From Paracoccaceae bacterium (GTDB lineage: Bacteria > Pseudomonadota > Alphaproteobacteria > Rhodobacterales > Rhodobacteraceae), in assembly GCA_018222585.1 (NCBI GenBank), contig JAAFAB010000003.1, forward strand, positions 561,781 to 625,780: a stretch of 64,000 nt of DNA, written 5' to 3'. The first letter of the stretch is position 1. Each line of letters begins with the position of its first letter. Made by a program: the position numbers and the translations under genes. Below the pieces are notes generated by a model. That model was not told where the DNA came from, searched no databases, and saw only the letters and a program-made list of their open reading frames with translations. Below are positions 33,952 to 42,569 of the stretch, piece by piece.

Positions 33952-35286
33952 ATGCAGACGAATTTCACCGAAGAGCAGTTGCAGGACGCAGGCACCGCGA
34001 CCGCCAACAAGATCCTGCGGGCCTGCGTGCATTGCGGCTTCTGCACCGCCACCTGCCCCACCTATCAGGTGCTGGGCGACGAGCTGGACAGCCCGCGCGG
34101 CCGCATCTACCTGATCAAGGACATGCTGGAGAACGAGCGTGTGCCGGATGCGAAGACGGTCAAGCATATCGACCGTTGCCTCTCCTGCCTGGCCTGCATG
34201 ACGACCTGCCCCTCGGGGGTGCATTACATGCACCTGGTCGACCATGCCCGCGCCTATATCGAAGAGCACTACACCCGTCCCTGGCACGACCGCGCCCTGC
34301 GCTGGATGCTGGCGCAGGTGCTGCCCTACCCGGGGCGCTTCCGGCTGGCGATGCTGGGCGCGAAGATCGCGCGGCCCTTCCGGGGGCTGCTGCCCGATCC
34401 GCGCCTGCGCGCCATGCTGGAGATGGCGCCGAAGCAGATCCCCCCGGTTTCGCCCAATGACGCACCGCAGAGCTTCCCCGCGAAGGGCGCCCGCAGGATG
34501 CGCGTGGCGCTCATGACCGGCTGTGCCCAGAAGGCGCTGAACACCGATATCAACGATGCCACCATCCGCCTGCTGCGCCGCCTCGGCGTCGAGGTGGTGG
34601 TGGCGAAGGGCGCCGGCTGCTGTGGTGCCTTGACCCATCACATGGGCCGCGAGACGGACAGCCATGCCGCCGCCGCCGCCAATATCCGCGCCTGGATGGC
34701 CGAGGTGCAGGGCGAGGGGCTGGATGCGGTGGTGATCAACACCTCGGGCTGCGGCACCACGGTGAAGGACTATGGGCACATGTTCCGCGAGACGGAGCTG
34801 GCGGGCGAGGCGGCAAAGGTCGCGGCGCTGGCGATGGACATCACCGAGCTGCTGGCGAAGATCGGCCTGCCCGAGGTGGACCCGGGGCACGAGGCGGCGG
34901 GGATGCGCGTCGCCTATCACGCCGCCTGCTCGCTGCAGCATGGCCAGAAGGTGACCGATCCGCCGAAGGCCCTGCTGAAGGGCGCGGGGTTCCAGGTGCT
35001 GCTGCCGGCGGATGCGCATCTGTGCTGCGGTTCGGCGGGCACCTACAACCTGATGCAGCCCGAGATCTCGGGGCAGCTGAAGGCGCGCAAGGTGAAGACG
35101 CTGGAAGTGTTGGACCCGCAGGTCATCGCGGCGGGCAATATCGGCTGCATGATGCAGATCGGCTCGGGCACCGGGGTGCCGGTGGTGCATTCGGTCGAGC
35201 TTCTGGACTGGGCGACCGGCGGGCCGAAGCCGCCGGCGCTGACCGGCGATCCCCTGCCGCAGCCGATCCCGATCCTGCGCGACTAA
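33952..35286 (+). CDS. glcF: Glycolate oxidase iron-sulfur subunit GlcF
   Basis: 444 residues. Two ferredoxin-type [4Fe-4S] motifs lie near the N-terminus: CVHCGFCTATCP (Cys25, 28, 31, 35) and CLSCLACMTTCPSG (Cys76, 79, 82, 86). Two CCG domains follow, with GAGCCGALTHHMG and HLCCGSAGTYNLMQPE, as in HdrD/GlpC-like proteins. It passes electrons from the GlcD/GlcE flavins to quinone at the cytoplasmic face. ATG at 33952, directly after glcE. There is no obvious terminator hairpin before the next gene, 70 bp downstream. Confidence 0.95.
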   Translation: MQTNFTEEQLQDAGTATANKILRACVHCGFCTATCPTYQVLGDELDSPRGRIYLIKDMLENERVPDAKTVKHIDRCLSCLACMTTCPSGVHYMHLVDHARAYIEEHYTRPWHDRALRWMLAQVLPYPGRFRLAMLGAKIARPFRGLLPDPRLRAMLEMAPKQIPPVSPNDAPQSFPAKGARRMRVALMTGCAQKALNTDINDATIRLLRRLGVEVVVAKGAGCCGALTHHMGRETDSHAAAAANIRAWMAEVQGEGLDAVVINTSGCGTTVKDYGHMFRETELAGEAAKVAALAMDITELLAKIGLPEVDPGHEAAGMRVAYHAACSLQHGQKVTDPPKALLKGAGFQVLLPADAHLCCGSAGTYNLMQPEISGQLKARKVKTLEVLDPQVIAAGNIGCMMQIGSGTGVPVVHSVELLDWATGGPKPPALTGDPLPQPIPILRD

Positions 35287-35355
35287 ATCCGGTCTCTGCC
35301 GCATTTTGGCCGAAAGCGGCGGGCAGGATTTCCCGGTCAAGACCCCGGAGATTCG

Positions 35356-36195
35356 ATGCCCGCCCGCCTGTCCCTTACCGCCCTGCTTGCCCTGCTGCTG
35401 TTCCCGCTGACCCTTCCGGCGCAGGACAGGGGCCAGGATAGCGCGCTGGAGCGCCTGGACACCGGCGATGCCTCGCGCGGCTGGGAGGCCGTCGGGCGGC
35501 TGGATATCGGCGGGCGCGCCTTCTGTACCGGGGCGCTGGTGGCGGCGGACCTGGTGCTGACGGCGGCCCATTGCCTTTACCAGCGCGACACCGGCGCGCG
35601 CATCGACCCCGAGGAAATCCAGTTCCTTGCGGGCATGCGCAACGGCCGCGCCTCTGCCTACCGGCAGGTGCGCCGTGCGGTGACCCATCCGGACTACGTC
35701 TACGCCGATGCGGTCTCGACCGAGCGGGTGCGCAACGACCTGGCGCTGCTGGAACTCTACCAGCCGATCCGCAACACCGAGGTGACCCCCTTCCAGACCG
35801 ACATGCGCCCCTCGGCGGGGGACAAGGTGGCCATCGTCTCCTACGCCTTCGACCGCTCCGAGGCGCCCTCGCTGCAGGAAATCTGCGACGTGATCGCCCG
35901 GCAGAGGGGGATCCTGGTGACCTCCTGCGATGTCGACTACGGCTCATCCGGGGCGCCGATCTTCTCTTTCGCCAGCGGCGTGCCGCGCATCGTCTCGGTG
36001 GTCTCGGCCAAGGCCGAGGTGGGTGGATCGCGTGTCGCGCTCGGCACCGCGCTGGAAGAGCCGCTGGCGGTGCTGAAGGCGGAACTGGCGGCGGGGCAGG
36101 GGTATGGCCTTCCGGACGCGCCGCGCGCCAACCGCATCACCGTGGGCAACGGGCGCCGCGACATCGGCGCCAAGTTCATCCGTCCGCCGGGCTGA
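35356..36195 (+). CDS. Secreted trypsin-like serine protease
   Basis: 279 residues. A signal peptide is present (LTALLALLLFPLTLPAQD). The chymotrypsin-fold triad is visible: His72 in LTAAHCLY, Asp128 in RNDLALLEL, and Ser198 in YGSSGAPIF, so it should be active in the periplasm or outside. A cysteine pair surrounds the serine region (EICDVI, TSCDVD). The GSSGAP motif replaces the animal GDSGGP, as in many bacterial members. The substrate is unknown. ATG at 35356 after CCGGAG. It stands alone between glcF and hsp20. Confidence 0.9.
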   Translation: MPARLSLTALLALLLFPLTLPAQDRGQDSALERLDTGDASRGWEAVGRLDIGGRAFCTGALVAADLVLTAAHCLYQRDTGARIDPEEIQFLAGMRNGRASAYRQVRRAVTHPDYVYADAVSTERVRNDLALLELYQPIRNTEVTPFQTDMRPSAGDKVAIVSYAFDRSEAPSLQEICDVIARQRGILVTSCDVDYGSSGAPIFSFASGVPRIVSVVSAKAEVGGSRVALGTALEEPLAVLKAELAAGQGYGLPDAPRANRITVGNGRRDIGAKFIRPPG

Positions 36196-36235
36196 CGCCC
36201 CCGCACCCCGGGCCCCACCCCGCGCCCGGCAAGGT

Positions 36236-36264
36236 CTTGAAACCGCGATTTCGCCTTCCCAGAT
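36236..36264 (+). promoter_or_regulatory. Sigma-32 (RpoH)-like heat-shock promoter before hsp20
   Basis: CTTGAAA (36236-36242) and CCCAGAT (36258-36264) are 15 bp apart, closely matching the RpoH consensus CTTGAAA...CCCATNT. Transcription would start near 36271, leaving a leader of about 88 nucleotides to the Hsp20 ATG. Confidence 0.7.
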
Positions 36265-36358
36265 CAGGGGTACGGGACGCCACAAGGGTCCCGCTTTTCC
36301 GGCCCGTCCACATCGGAGGGCCAAGACAGATGTTATCGCTTCAAGAAGGATGACCAGA

Positions 36359-36826
36359 ATGCGTAACTACGACTTTGCTCCGCTCTACCGTGCCTCCGTC
36401 GGCTTCGACCAGCTGGCCGACATGATGGACCGGGTCCTCTCCAACGAGGTGACCCAGCCGAGCTACCCGCCCTACAATATCGAGAAGACCGCCGATGATG
36501 CCTATCGCATCTCGATCGCCGTCGCCGGTTTCTCCGATGCCGACCTTTCGGTCGAGGTCAAGGAGCGCGCACTTGTCGTTTCCGCCCGCAAGGGGGATGA
36601 GGACAAGGGCCGCAGCTACCTGCATCGTGGCATTGCCACCCGCGCCTTCGAACGCCGCTTCCAGCTGGCCGATCATGTGCGCGTGACCGGGGCCACCCAT
36701 GCCGACGGGATGCTGCACATCGACCTGGTGCGCGAAGTGCCCGAGGCGCTGAAACCTCGCAGGATCGAGATCGCCCGGGGTGGAACCGTGACCACCTCCC
36801 GTGCGATTGAAGCACAGGACGCCTGA
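36359..36826 (+). CDS. Hsp20/alpha-crystallin family small heat-shock protein (IbpA-like)
   Basis: 155 residues. The alpha-crystallin domain is at about 33-130: SYPPYNIEKTADDAYRISIA then VAGFSDADLSVEVKERALVV and YLHRGIATRAFERRFQLADH. This is the IbpA/HspA class of alphaproteobacteria. It holds unfolding proteins in soluble form during heat stress. ATG at 36359 with AAGGA upstream. An RpoH-like promoter about 100 bp upstream and a strong terminator downstream make it a monocistronic heat-shock gene. Confidence 0.94.
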   Translation: MRNYDFAPLYRASVGFDQLADMMDRVLSNEVTQPSYPPYNIEKTADDAYRISIAVAGFSDADLSVEVKERALVVSARKGDEDKGRSYLHRGIATRAFERRFQLADHVRVTGATHADGMLHIDLVREVPEALKPRRIEIARGGTVTTSRAIEAQDA

Positions 36827-36887
36827 TTTCCCTCGGGTGCCTGTAGAAGTCTAGGGGAGCGAGAACGCCCCGGACTTACCTCAGTCG

Positions 36888-36922
36888 GGCGCGGCCTCCT
36901 GCCGGAGGTCGCGCCTTCTGCG
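36888..36922 (+). terminator. Rho-independent terminator after hsp20
   Basis: Arms 36888-36899 (GGCGCGGCCTCC) and 36904-36915 (GGAGGTCGCGCC) pair fully apart from one G-T wobble, with a TGCC loop, followed by TTCTGCGTTT. It lies between hsp20 and the convergent VOC-like gene. Confidence 0.75.
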
Positions 36923-36924
36923 TT

Positions 36925-37554
36925 TCAGTCCAGAATGCAATCTCCCGTAGGGCCCGCAAGGGTTGCCGATAGCGCGACCTCCGCGCCGGTCCGCCAGCTC
37001 ACGCGCGGGTCCTGAAGGACTGGCGCGAGGGTCTCGGCAAGCCGGGGAGCTTCGGGGTGGGTGACCCGCAGGGCCGTCAGGTCGAACCCCAGTGACGGCA
37101 TGGCGCGGGGCGGGATCGCCTCTTCCGCCATCTCCCAGTCGAGGAAGGAGGGGAAGGCGCCGCCATGGGGCAGGGTGCCGTCCTCGGGTACGGTGATCAG
37201 CCAGCTCAGGTCGCCGCGCCGCTGGCGGATCGCCGGGCCGTTGACCCCGGGGATCGCCTGCCGCGTCAGTCCGGGCCAGCGCACCAGCCAGTGCGCCAGG
37301 CGCGGCGTCGCGGGCGGATGATCCAGCCCGAACCAGCGCGGATGCGTGGGCGCCTCGGCGTCAGGATCCGGCGCAATGACCTCCAGGAACGAGGCCTCGC
37401 CGAGCCGCATCAGCCGGTTGTGGGTTCCCATCAGCGGATGCTTGCCCCCGGCGGCGGGCAGGGCCAGCCCGAGCCGCTGCTCCACCCAGGCGACGCCTTC
37501 GTCCAGGTCGGCGCTCGCGACGACGATGTGATCCAGCTTCGCGCTGTCGGTCAT
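36925..37554 (-). CDS. VOC-fold protein (glyoxalase-like domain)
   Basis: 209 residues. It starts KLDHIVVASADLDEGVAWVE then QRLGLALPAAGGKHPLMGTH and LGEASFLEVIAPDPDA, a glyoxalase_3-like layout. The second half (LDWEMAEEAIPPRAMPSLGF, then LTALRVTHPEAPRL) completes a second beta-alpha-beta-beta-beta module. The family fold is clear; the substrate is unknown. ATG at 37554 with AAAGGACAGG upstream. The downstream end faces hsp20 and the upstream side faces a type II palindromic element that separates it from the C-S lyase gene. Confidence 0.8.
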   Translation of the reverse strand: MTDSAKLDHIVVASADLDEGVAWVEQRLGLALPAAGGKHPLMGTHNRLMRLGEASFLEVIAPDPDAEAPTHPRWFGLDHPPATPRLAHWLVRWPGLTRQAIPGVNGPAIRQRRGDLSWLITVPEDGTLPHGGAFPSFLDWEMAEEAIPPRAMPSLGFDLTALRVTHPEAPRLAETLAPVLQDPRVSWRTGAEVALSATLAGPTGDCILD

Positions 37555-37579
37555 GTCCTGTCCTTTCCGGGGCCGGGCA

Positions 37580-37722
37580 GGGGGCTCTGCCCCCTCTGGC
37601 GCCGTGCCGGCACCATTCACCCCCGGAGTATTTCTAGCCGTCGAATGGCAGCAAGTGCCCCTTGTCTCTATCCGATGGCTGAAAATACTCCGGGGGAATC
37701 TCCGCAGGAGATGGGGGCAGCG
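37580..37722. repeat. Dispersed palindromic element, type II full copy (inverted pair)
   Basis: Hairpin 1 GGGGGC-TCT-GCCCCC is at 37580-37594, followed by a degenerate second hairpin and the core ACCCCCGGAGTATTTCTAGC at 37619-37638. The spacer begins CGTCGAATGGCAGCAAG. The inverted core CCGATGGCTGAAAATACTCC ends near 37691. Hairpin 2 ATCTCC-GCA-GGAGAT is at 37698-37712, and a truncated hairpin 1 follows. The spacer matches the reverse complement of the type II spacer at 11681-11718. Confidence 0.82.
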
Positions 37723-37740
37723 TTCCCTTCCCCCCTGTCC

Positions 37741-38922
37741 TCATTGCAGGTCGGCGAAAGCCTTCTGCATCCGTGCGATTGCCTCTTCCACCCGGGCGCG
37801 GGGGGTGGCCAGGTTGAACCGCTGGTAGGTCTCGCCGCCCAGCCCGAAGCTTTCACCGTAGTTCACCGCGATCTTCGCGTCCTTGAGGATGCGGCGCTGG
37901 ACTTCGGTGGTCTCCATCCCCGTGCCCGAGAAATCGACCCAGGCCAGGTAGGTGCCTTCCAGCGGCATCGACTTCAGGCCGGGGATCTTTTCGATCCCCG
38001 CATCGAAGAGCTTGCGGTTGCCGTCGAGGTAGGCGCAGAGCGCATCGACCCATGCGGCGCCTTCCGGGGAATAGGCGGCGGTGGCCATGTGCATCCCGAA
38101 GGCATTGGGAGACATGCCGAGCGCCGACATCACCGCCTCGAAGCGGCGGCGCAGGGCGGGGTCGTGGATGATCACATTGCCGATATGGGCGCCGGCGATG
38201 TTGAAGGTCTTGGTGGTGGCGGTCAGCATCACCAGCCGGTCGGCGATCTCGGGGCAGGCGACGGCCGTCGGCAGATGGCGGTGCCCGGGCATGATCAGGT
38301 CGGCGTGGATCTCGTCGGAGACCACGATCAGGTCGTGGCGCCGGGCGAAGGCGGCGAGGGCCTGCAGCTCGTCGGCGCTCCAGACCCGGCCACCGGGGTT
38401 GTGCGGCGAGCAGAGGATCAGCATCCGTTCCTCGCCGGTCATCTGGGCCTCGTAGGCGTCGAAGTCCATTTCGTAGCGGCCTTCATTCAGGGCCAGCGGG
38501 CATTCCACGACCTTGCGCCCGGCGGCGCGGATCACCCGGGCGAAGGCGTGGTAGACCGGTGTGAACAGGATGATCCCGTCGCCCGGTTCGGTGAAGGCCT
38601 GCAGGCAGAGCCCGGTGCCGTTGACGAGGCCATGGGTCGAGAAGATCGCGCCGGTGTCGATCTGCCAGCCGTGACGTTCCTTCATCCACCAGCCGATCGC
38701 CTCGCGATAGGCGCTGTCGTCGCCGAAATAGCCGTAGACCCCCTGGTCGACGTAGCCCTGCAGCGCCTCGCGGACGCAGGCGGGCGGACGGAAATCCATG
38801 TCGGCCACCCACATGGCCAGGCCGTCGTCGGGGGACAGGCCGTAGTAGCTTTCCATGGCATCCCATTTCGAGGAATGGGTGCCGCGGCGGTCGATGATCT
38901 CGTCGAAGTCGGGGGTGGTCAT
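37741..38922 (-). CDS. MalY/PatB-family PLP-dependent C-S lyase (cystathionine beta-lyase type)
   Basis: 393 residues, fold type I. Key sites: CSPHNPGGR (Asn175), SDEIHADL (Asp203), and the PLP lysine Lys238 in TATTKTFNIAGAH. MWVADMDFRPPACVREAL near the N-terminus is typical of MalY/PatB. The family cleaves C-S bonds of cystathionine and related thioethers, and some members also act in regulation. Because PatB-type lyases and aminotransferases overlap, the exact substrate is uncertain. ATG at 38922 with GGAGAT upstream. It stands alone between two strands, with the Pqi operon divergent upstream and a type II palindromic element downstream. Confidence 0.87.
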   Translation of the reverse strand: MTTPDFDEIIDRRGTHSSKWDAMESYYGLSPDDGLAMWVADMDFRPPACVREALQGYVDQGVYGYFGDDSAYREAIGWWMKERHGWQIDTGAIFSTHGLVNGTGLCLQAFTEPGDGIILFTPVYHAFARVIRAAGRKVVECPLALNEGRYEMDFDAYEAQMTGEERMLILCSPHNPGGRVWSADELQALAAFARRHDLIVVSDEIHADLIMPGHRHLPTAVACPEIADRLVMLTATTKTFNIAGAHIGNVIIHDPALRRRFEAVMSALGMSPNAFGMHMATAAYSPEGAAWVDALCAYLDGNRKLFDAGIEKIPGLKSMPLEGTYLAWVDFSGTGMETTEVQRRILKDAKIAVNYGESFGLGGETYQRFNLATPRARVEEAIARMQKAFADLQ

Positions 38923-39148
38923 GGTGATCTCCTGCATTGGGGAAACGCTAGCGAAGGTGGCGCCGGGCGCAAGGCCCCTTGCGCAGATTCCCCGGCCCGG
39001 GTTGTGCATTGCCCCGCAGCCTTGTCACGGCCAGAGTGCCGTCCGGTTGCCACTGCCGCGGCCCGGGATCCTCCGGGGCCAAGCTTGCCATTTGACCCCA
39101 AAGGTGTTGAGGCTAGATCACCCCTGTCTTTCCAGTCTCTTGAGCCCG

Positions 39149-39814
39149 ATGCCCGACAGTCCCGCCCGCCAGATCCGCAGCGACCCGCTTGCCGATCTCA
39201 TCGCCTGCCCGCGATGCGACGCGGTGCAGCGCGTCGCCGATCCCGGCCCGGGCGAGCGGGTGCTCTGCCTGCGCTGCGATCACGTGCTGGCGGCGCCCCG
39301 GCAGAGCGCGGGCAAGCAGATCATCGGCGTCAGCCTCGCGGTGCTGATCCTGGCGATCACCGCCACCACGCTGCCTTTCCTGCGCATCAGCCGCGCCGGG
39401 CTGGCCCATGACAGCTCGATCCTCGACGCGGCGCTGGCCTTCTCGGCCTCGCCACTGCTGATGGGCCTGTCGCTGCTGCTGGCGGCGCTGATCGTCTTCA
39501 TCCCGGCGCTCAGGGCGGCGCTGTCGATCTACGTGCTCTGGCCGCTGGTGCGCGACCGGGCGCCCTGGCCCTTCGCCGCCACCGCCTTCCGCCTCTCCGA
39601 GGCGCTGCGGCCCTGGTCCATGGCCGAGGTCTTCGCCATCGGCTGCGCCGTGGCGCTGATCAAGGTCACCGACCTGGCGCGGGTGGAGTTCGGCCTTGCC
39701 TTCTGGATCTTCGCCTGCCTGGTGATCCTGGTGCCGGTGCAGGACGGGCTGACCTGCCGCCACTCGGTGTGGAAGAGCCTCGATCCCCGCGCCACCCGCG
39801 GGGCCGGCGCATGA
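39149..39814 (+). CDS. pqiA: Paraquat-inducible protein A, first half-protein
   Basis: 221 residues. A zinc-ribbon (CPRCDAV... LCLRCDHVL, about 20-50) precedes four membrane helices (IIGVSLAVLILAITATTLPF and later segments), which is one PqiA domain. In E. coli PqiA is one protein with two such domains; here the second is a separate gene beginning 4 bp before this stop. PqiA is the inner-membrane part of the Pqi envelope lipid-transport system. The ATG at 39149 has only a weak ribosome-binding site. It is the first gene of a four-gene operon, divergent from the C-S lyase. Confidence 0.85.
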   Translation: MPDSPARQIRSDPLADLIACPRCDAVQRVADPGPGERVLCLRCDHVLAAPRQSAGKQIIGVSLAVLILAITATTLPFLRISRAGLAHDSSILDAALAFSASPLLMGLSLLLAALIVFIPALRAALSIYVLWPLVRDRAPWPFAATAFRLSEALRPWSMAEVFAIGCAVALIKVTDLARVEFGLAFWIFACLVILVPVQDGLTCRHSVWKSLDPRATRGAGA

Positions 39815-40476
39815 GGTCGGCCCGCGACATGGGGCTGGTCGGCTGCACCCGCTGCGGTCGGGTCTGGCCGCCCGAGCAGGCGGTCTGCGACCGCTGCGGC
39901 CACCACCTGCAGAGCCGTCCGCGCCATGCGCTGCAAACGGTCTGGGCCTGGTGGGTGCTGGGGCTGATATGCTACCTGCCGGCCAATATCTACCCGATGC
40001 TGATCACCCGCACCCTGGCCAGCAGCAGCGAGAACACCATCATCGGCGGCGCGCTGGAACTGGCGCGCCATGGCAATCCCGGTATCGCGCTGGTGATCCT
40101 GCTGGCCTCGGTCGGCATCCCCGTCGCGAAGTTCGTCGTCATCGCCGCCCTGGCGCTTGGCGTCCGCCACGGCAGCCGGATGACTCCGGCCCGGCGCCAG
40201 CAGCTGCACGAGATCGTCGAGTACATCGGCCGCTGGTCGATGATCGACGTCTTCGTCGTCGCCATCCTTTCGGCCCTCGTGCAACTGGGCGCGGTGGTGG
40301 CGATCCGTCCCGGCCCGGCCAGCCTCTATTTCGCGCTGTCGGTGATCTTCACCATGTTCGCCGCCATGGCCTTCGACAGCCGCCTGATCTGGGATGCCGA
40401 GGCCCGGCAGCCTGCCGCCCCCGGGGAAAACCCGGACGGCCCCCCGCATGACGCCCTGAAAGATCCCGTGACATGA
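39811..40476 (+). CDS. pqiA: Paraquat-inducible protein A, second half-protein
   Basis: 221 residues, the same length as its neighbour. A zinc-ribbon CTRCGRVWPPEQAVCDRCGH (about 12-31) is followed by four helices (VWAWWVLGLICYLPANIYPM with the family NIYP motif, then LVILLASVGIPVAKFVVIAA). It begins with ATGA overlapping the first half-protein. The two probably assemble into the equivalent of a full PqiA. A proline-rich C-terminal tail precedes the 4-bp overlap with pqiB. Confidence 0.87.
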   Translation: MRSARDMGLVGCTRCGRVWPPEQAVCDRCGHHLQSRPRHALQTVWAWWVLGLICYLPANIYPMLITRTLASSSENTIIGGALELARHGNPGIALVILLASVGIPVAKFVVIAALALGVRHGSRMTPARRQQLHEIVEYIGRWSMIDVFVVAILSALVQLGAVVAIRPGPASLYFALSVIFTMFAAMAFDSRLIWDAEARQPAAPGENPDGPPHDALKDPVT

Positions 40477-42569
40477 CCGACCTGCCCCCCGACGTCCCGA
40501 AGGCGCGTGTGACCTCGACCCGCCGCTCGCTGGTCGAGCGGTTCTCGCTGATCTGGCTGCTGCCGCTGGCGGCGCTGGCCATCGCCATGGGCGTCGCCTG
40601 GCATTCCTATGCCGAGCGCGGGCCGCTGATCCAGGTGACCTTCGCCAATGCCGAGGGGGTCGCCGCCGGAGAAACCGAGCTGCGCTATCGCGACGTGGCC
40701 GTCGGCGTGGTGGAACAGGTGGGCTTCAGCACCGGGCTGAGCGAGGTGCAGGTGATGATCCGGCTGGACAAGGATGTCGCGCCCTTCGTTGACCAGGACG
40801 CGCAATTCTGGATCGTCCGCCCCCAGGTCACCGCGCGCGGGGTCACCGGCCTCGGTACCGTGCTGTCGGGCGTCTTCCTGGAAGGTCTCTGGGACAGCGA
40901 CCCGGGCATCGAGACCGCCCGTTTCGAGGGGCTGCCACAGCCGCCGCTGAACCGCGAGGGTCGCGAGGGCCTGCGCATCCGCCTGCGGGCCACCTCGCAG
41001 GGGGCGCTGACCAGCGACGTGCCGATCGAGTTCCGCGGTATCGAGGTGGGCCACCTGGGCCGGGCCGAGGTCAGCGAGGACGGGTCGACCATCGAGGCGA
41101 ATGCCTTCATCTACGCGCCACACGACCGCATGATCACCTCGGCGACGCGGTTCTGGGACACCTCGGGTTTCACCTTCTCGCTGGGTCCGAACGGCGCCAA
41201 TATCGATTTCTCCTCCGTTGCTTCGCTGCTGTCCGGGGGCGTGGCCTTCAGCACCGTCATCTCGGGCGGAGAGCGGGTCGAGCCGGGCACGGTCTTCACC
41301 GTCTATGCCGACGAGGGCGCGGCACGGGCGGCGGCCTTCGGTGCCGGCGAGACGCCGCCAATCAGCCTCACGGCGGTCTTCGAGGAAAATGTCTCGGGTC
41401 TGTCGGTCGATGCGCCGGTGACCTACGGCGGGCTGCGCATCGGGCGGGTCGAGGCGATCTCGGGCCTGGTCGATCCCGAACGCTTCGGCGACAGCCGGGT
41501 GCGGATGACCACGACACTGCAGATCCAGCCCTCGCGGCTGGGGTTGGACAAGAACGGTCCGCCTCTGGAACCGCTTGATTTCTTCCAGGCGCGGGTGCGC
41601 GACGAGGGGCTGCGGGCGCGGCTGGCCACCGCCTCGATCCTGACCGGCGGCCTGAAGGTCGAACTGGCCGAGATCGACGGCACCGCCCCGGCCGAAATGG
41701 ACCTCGATGCCGAGCCTTACCCGGTCTTCCCGACCGCGCCGGGCCGTATTTCGGATGTCTCTGCCTCTGCCGAGGGGGTTTTCGAGCGCATCAACAACCT
41801 GAAGATCGAAGAGCTGATCGACAGCGCGATCAACACCATCGACAATATCGGCGCGCTGGCGGGCAATGACGATCTGAACGCCGTGCCGGGCGATGTGCGC
41901 GATCTGCTGGGCGATGCGCGCGAGGTCGTCGGCTCGGAGGAAATCAGGGCGCTGCCGGGCCAGATCGGCGCGATTGCAGATCAGGTCGAGACACTGGTCA
42001 CGGCGCTGAACACCCAGGAGGCCGCGCGCAAGCTTTCCGAGGCGCTTGAGGGGGTCTCGGAGGCGGCCGCCGGGGTCGAGGGCGCCGTGGCCGGGGTGCC
42101 CGATGTGGTGGAGCGGGTCGACCGGCTGGTCGAGAACGCCGCCAACGTGCCGCTGGAGCAGCTTGCGGACAGCCTGGACCAACTGCTGCAGAGCGCCGAC
42201 GCGGTTCTGGGCACCGAGGGCGCGCGGGCGCTGCCCGGCAAGCTGGGCGAGGCGCTGGATGAACTGCGTGCCGTGCTGGCGGATCTGCGCGAAGGTGGCG
42301 TGGTCGCCAACCTGAACGAGACCCTGGCCTCGGCCCGCGACGCGGCGGGTTCCATCGAGGGGGCGGCGGAGGGTCTGCCGACCCTGCTGGACCAGGCCCG
42401 CGCCGTGCTGTCGCGCGCCGACCGTACCCTGCAGGGCTATGACACCGACGCCGGTGCCGGGCGTGACCTGCGCGATGCGCTGCGCGAGGTGAACCGCGCC
42501 GCCGCCGCCATCGCCGCCCTTGCGCGCGAGCTGGAACGCAACCCCAATTCGATCCTCTTCGGGAGATGA
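40473..42569 (+). CDS. pqiB: PqiB / MCE-domain intermembrane lipid transport protein
   Basis: 698 residues. One N-terminal membrane helix (FSLIWLLPLAALAIAMGVAW, about 24-43) is followed by three MCE/MlaD domains: the first near GPLIQVTFANAEGVAAGETE, the second near LRIRLRATSQGALTSDVPIE, the third near ISLTAVFEENVSGLSVDAPV. A long helical C-terminal region follows, with repeats ending ALPGQIGAI / ALPGKLGEA, which in PqiB forms a needle across the periplasm. It moves phospholipids between the membranes. ATGA overlap with the second pqiA and 4-bp overlap with pqiC. E. coli PqiB has 546 residues, so the helical part is extended here. Confidence 0.92.
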   Translation: MTDLPPDVPKARVTSTRRSLVERFSLIWLLPLAALAIAMGVAWHSYAERGPLIQVTFANAEGVAAGETELRYRDVAVGVVEQVGFSTGLSEVQVMIRLDKDVAPFVDQDAQFWIVRPQVTARGVTGLGTVLSGVFLEGLWDSDPGIETARFEGLPQPPLNREGREGLRIRLRATSQGALTSDVPIEFRGIEVGHLGRAEVSEDGSTIEANAFIYAPHDRMITSATRFWDTSGFTFSLGPNGANIDFSSVASLLSGGVAFSTVISGGERVEPGTVFTVYADEGAARAAAFGAGETPPISLTAVFEENVSGLSVDAPVTYGGLRIGRVEAISGLVDPERFGDSRVRMTTTLQIQPSRLGLDKNGPPLEPLDFFQARVRDEGLRARLATASILTGGLKVELAEIDGTAPAEMDLDAEPYPVFPTAPGRISDVSASAEGVFERINNLKIEELIDSAINTIDNIGALAGNDDLNAVPGDVRDLLGDAREVVGSEEIRALPGQIGAIADQVETLVTALNTQEAARKLSEALEGVSEAAAGVEGAVAGVPDVVERVDRLVENAANVPLEQLADSLDQLLQSADAVLGTEGARALPGKLGEALDELRAVLADLREGGVVANLNETLASARDAAGSIEGAAEGLPTLLDQARAVLSRADRTLQGYDTDAGAGRDLRDALREVNRAAAAIAALARELERNPNSILFGR

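Noticed and set aside
39094-39122. ACCCCAAAGGTGTTGAGGCTAG as a further degenerate copy of the dispersed element before pqiA
   Set aside because: Similarity to the core is only partial and there are no hairpins; chance cannot be excluded.
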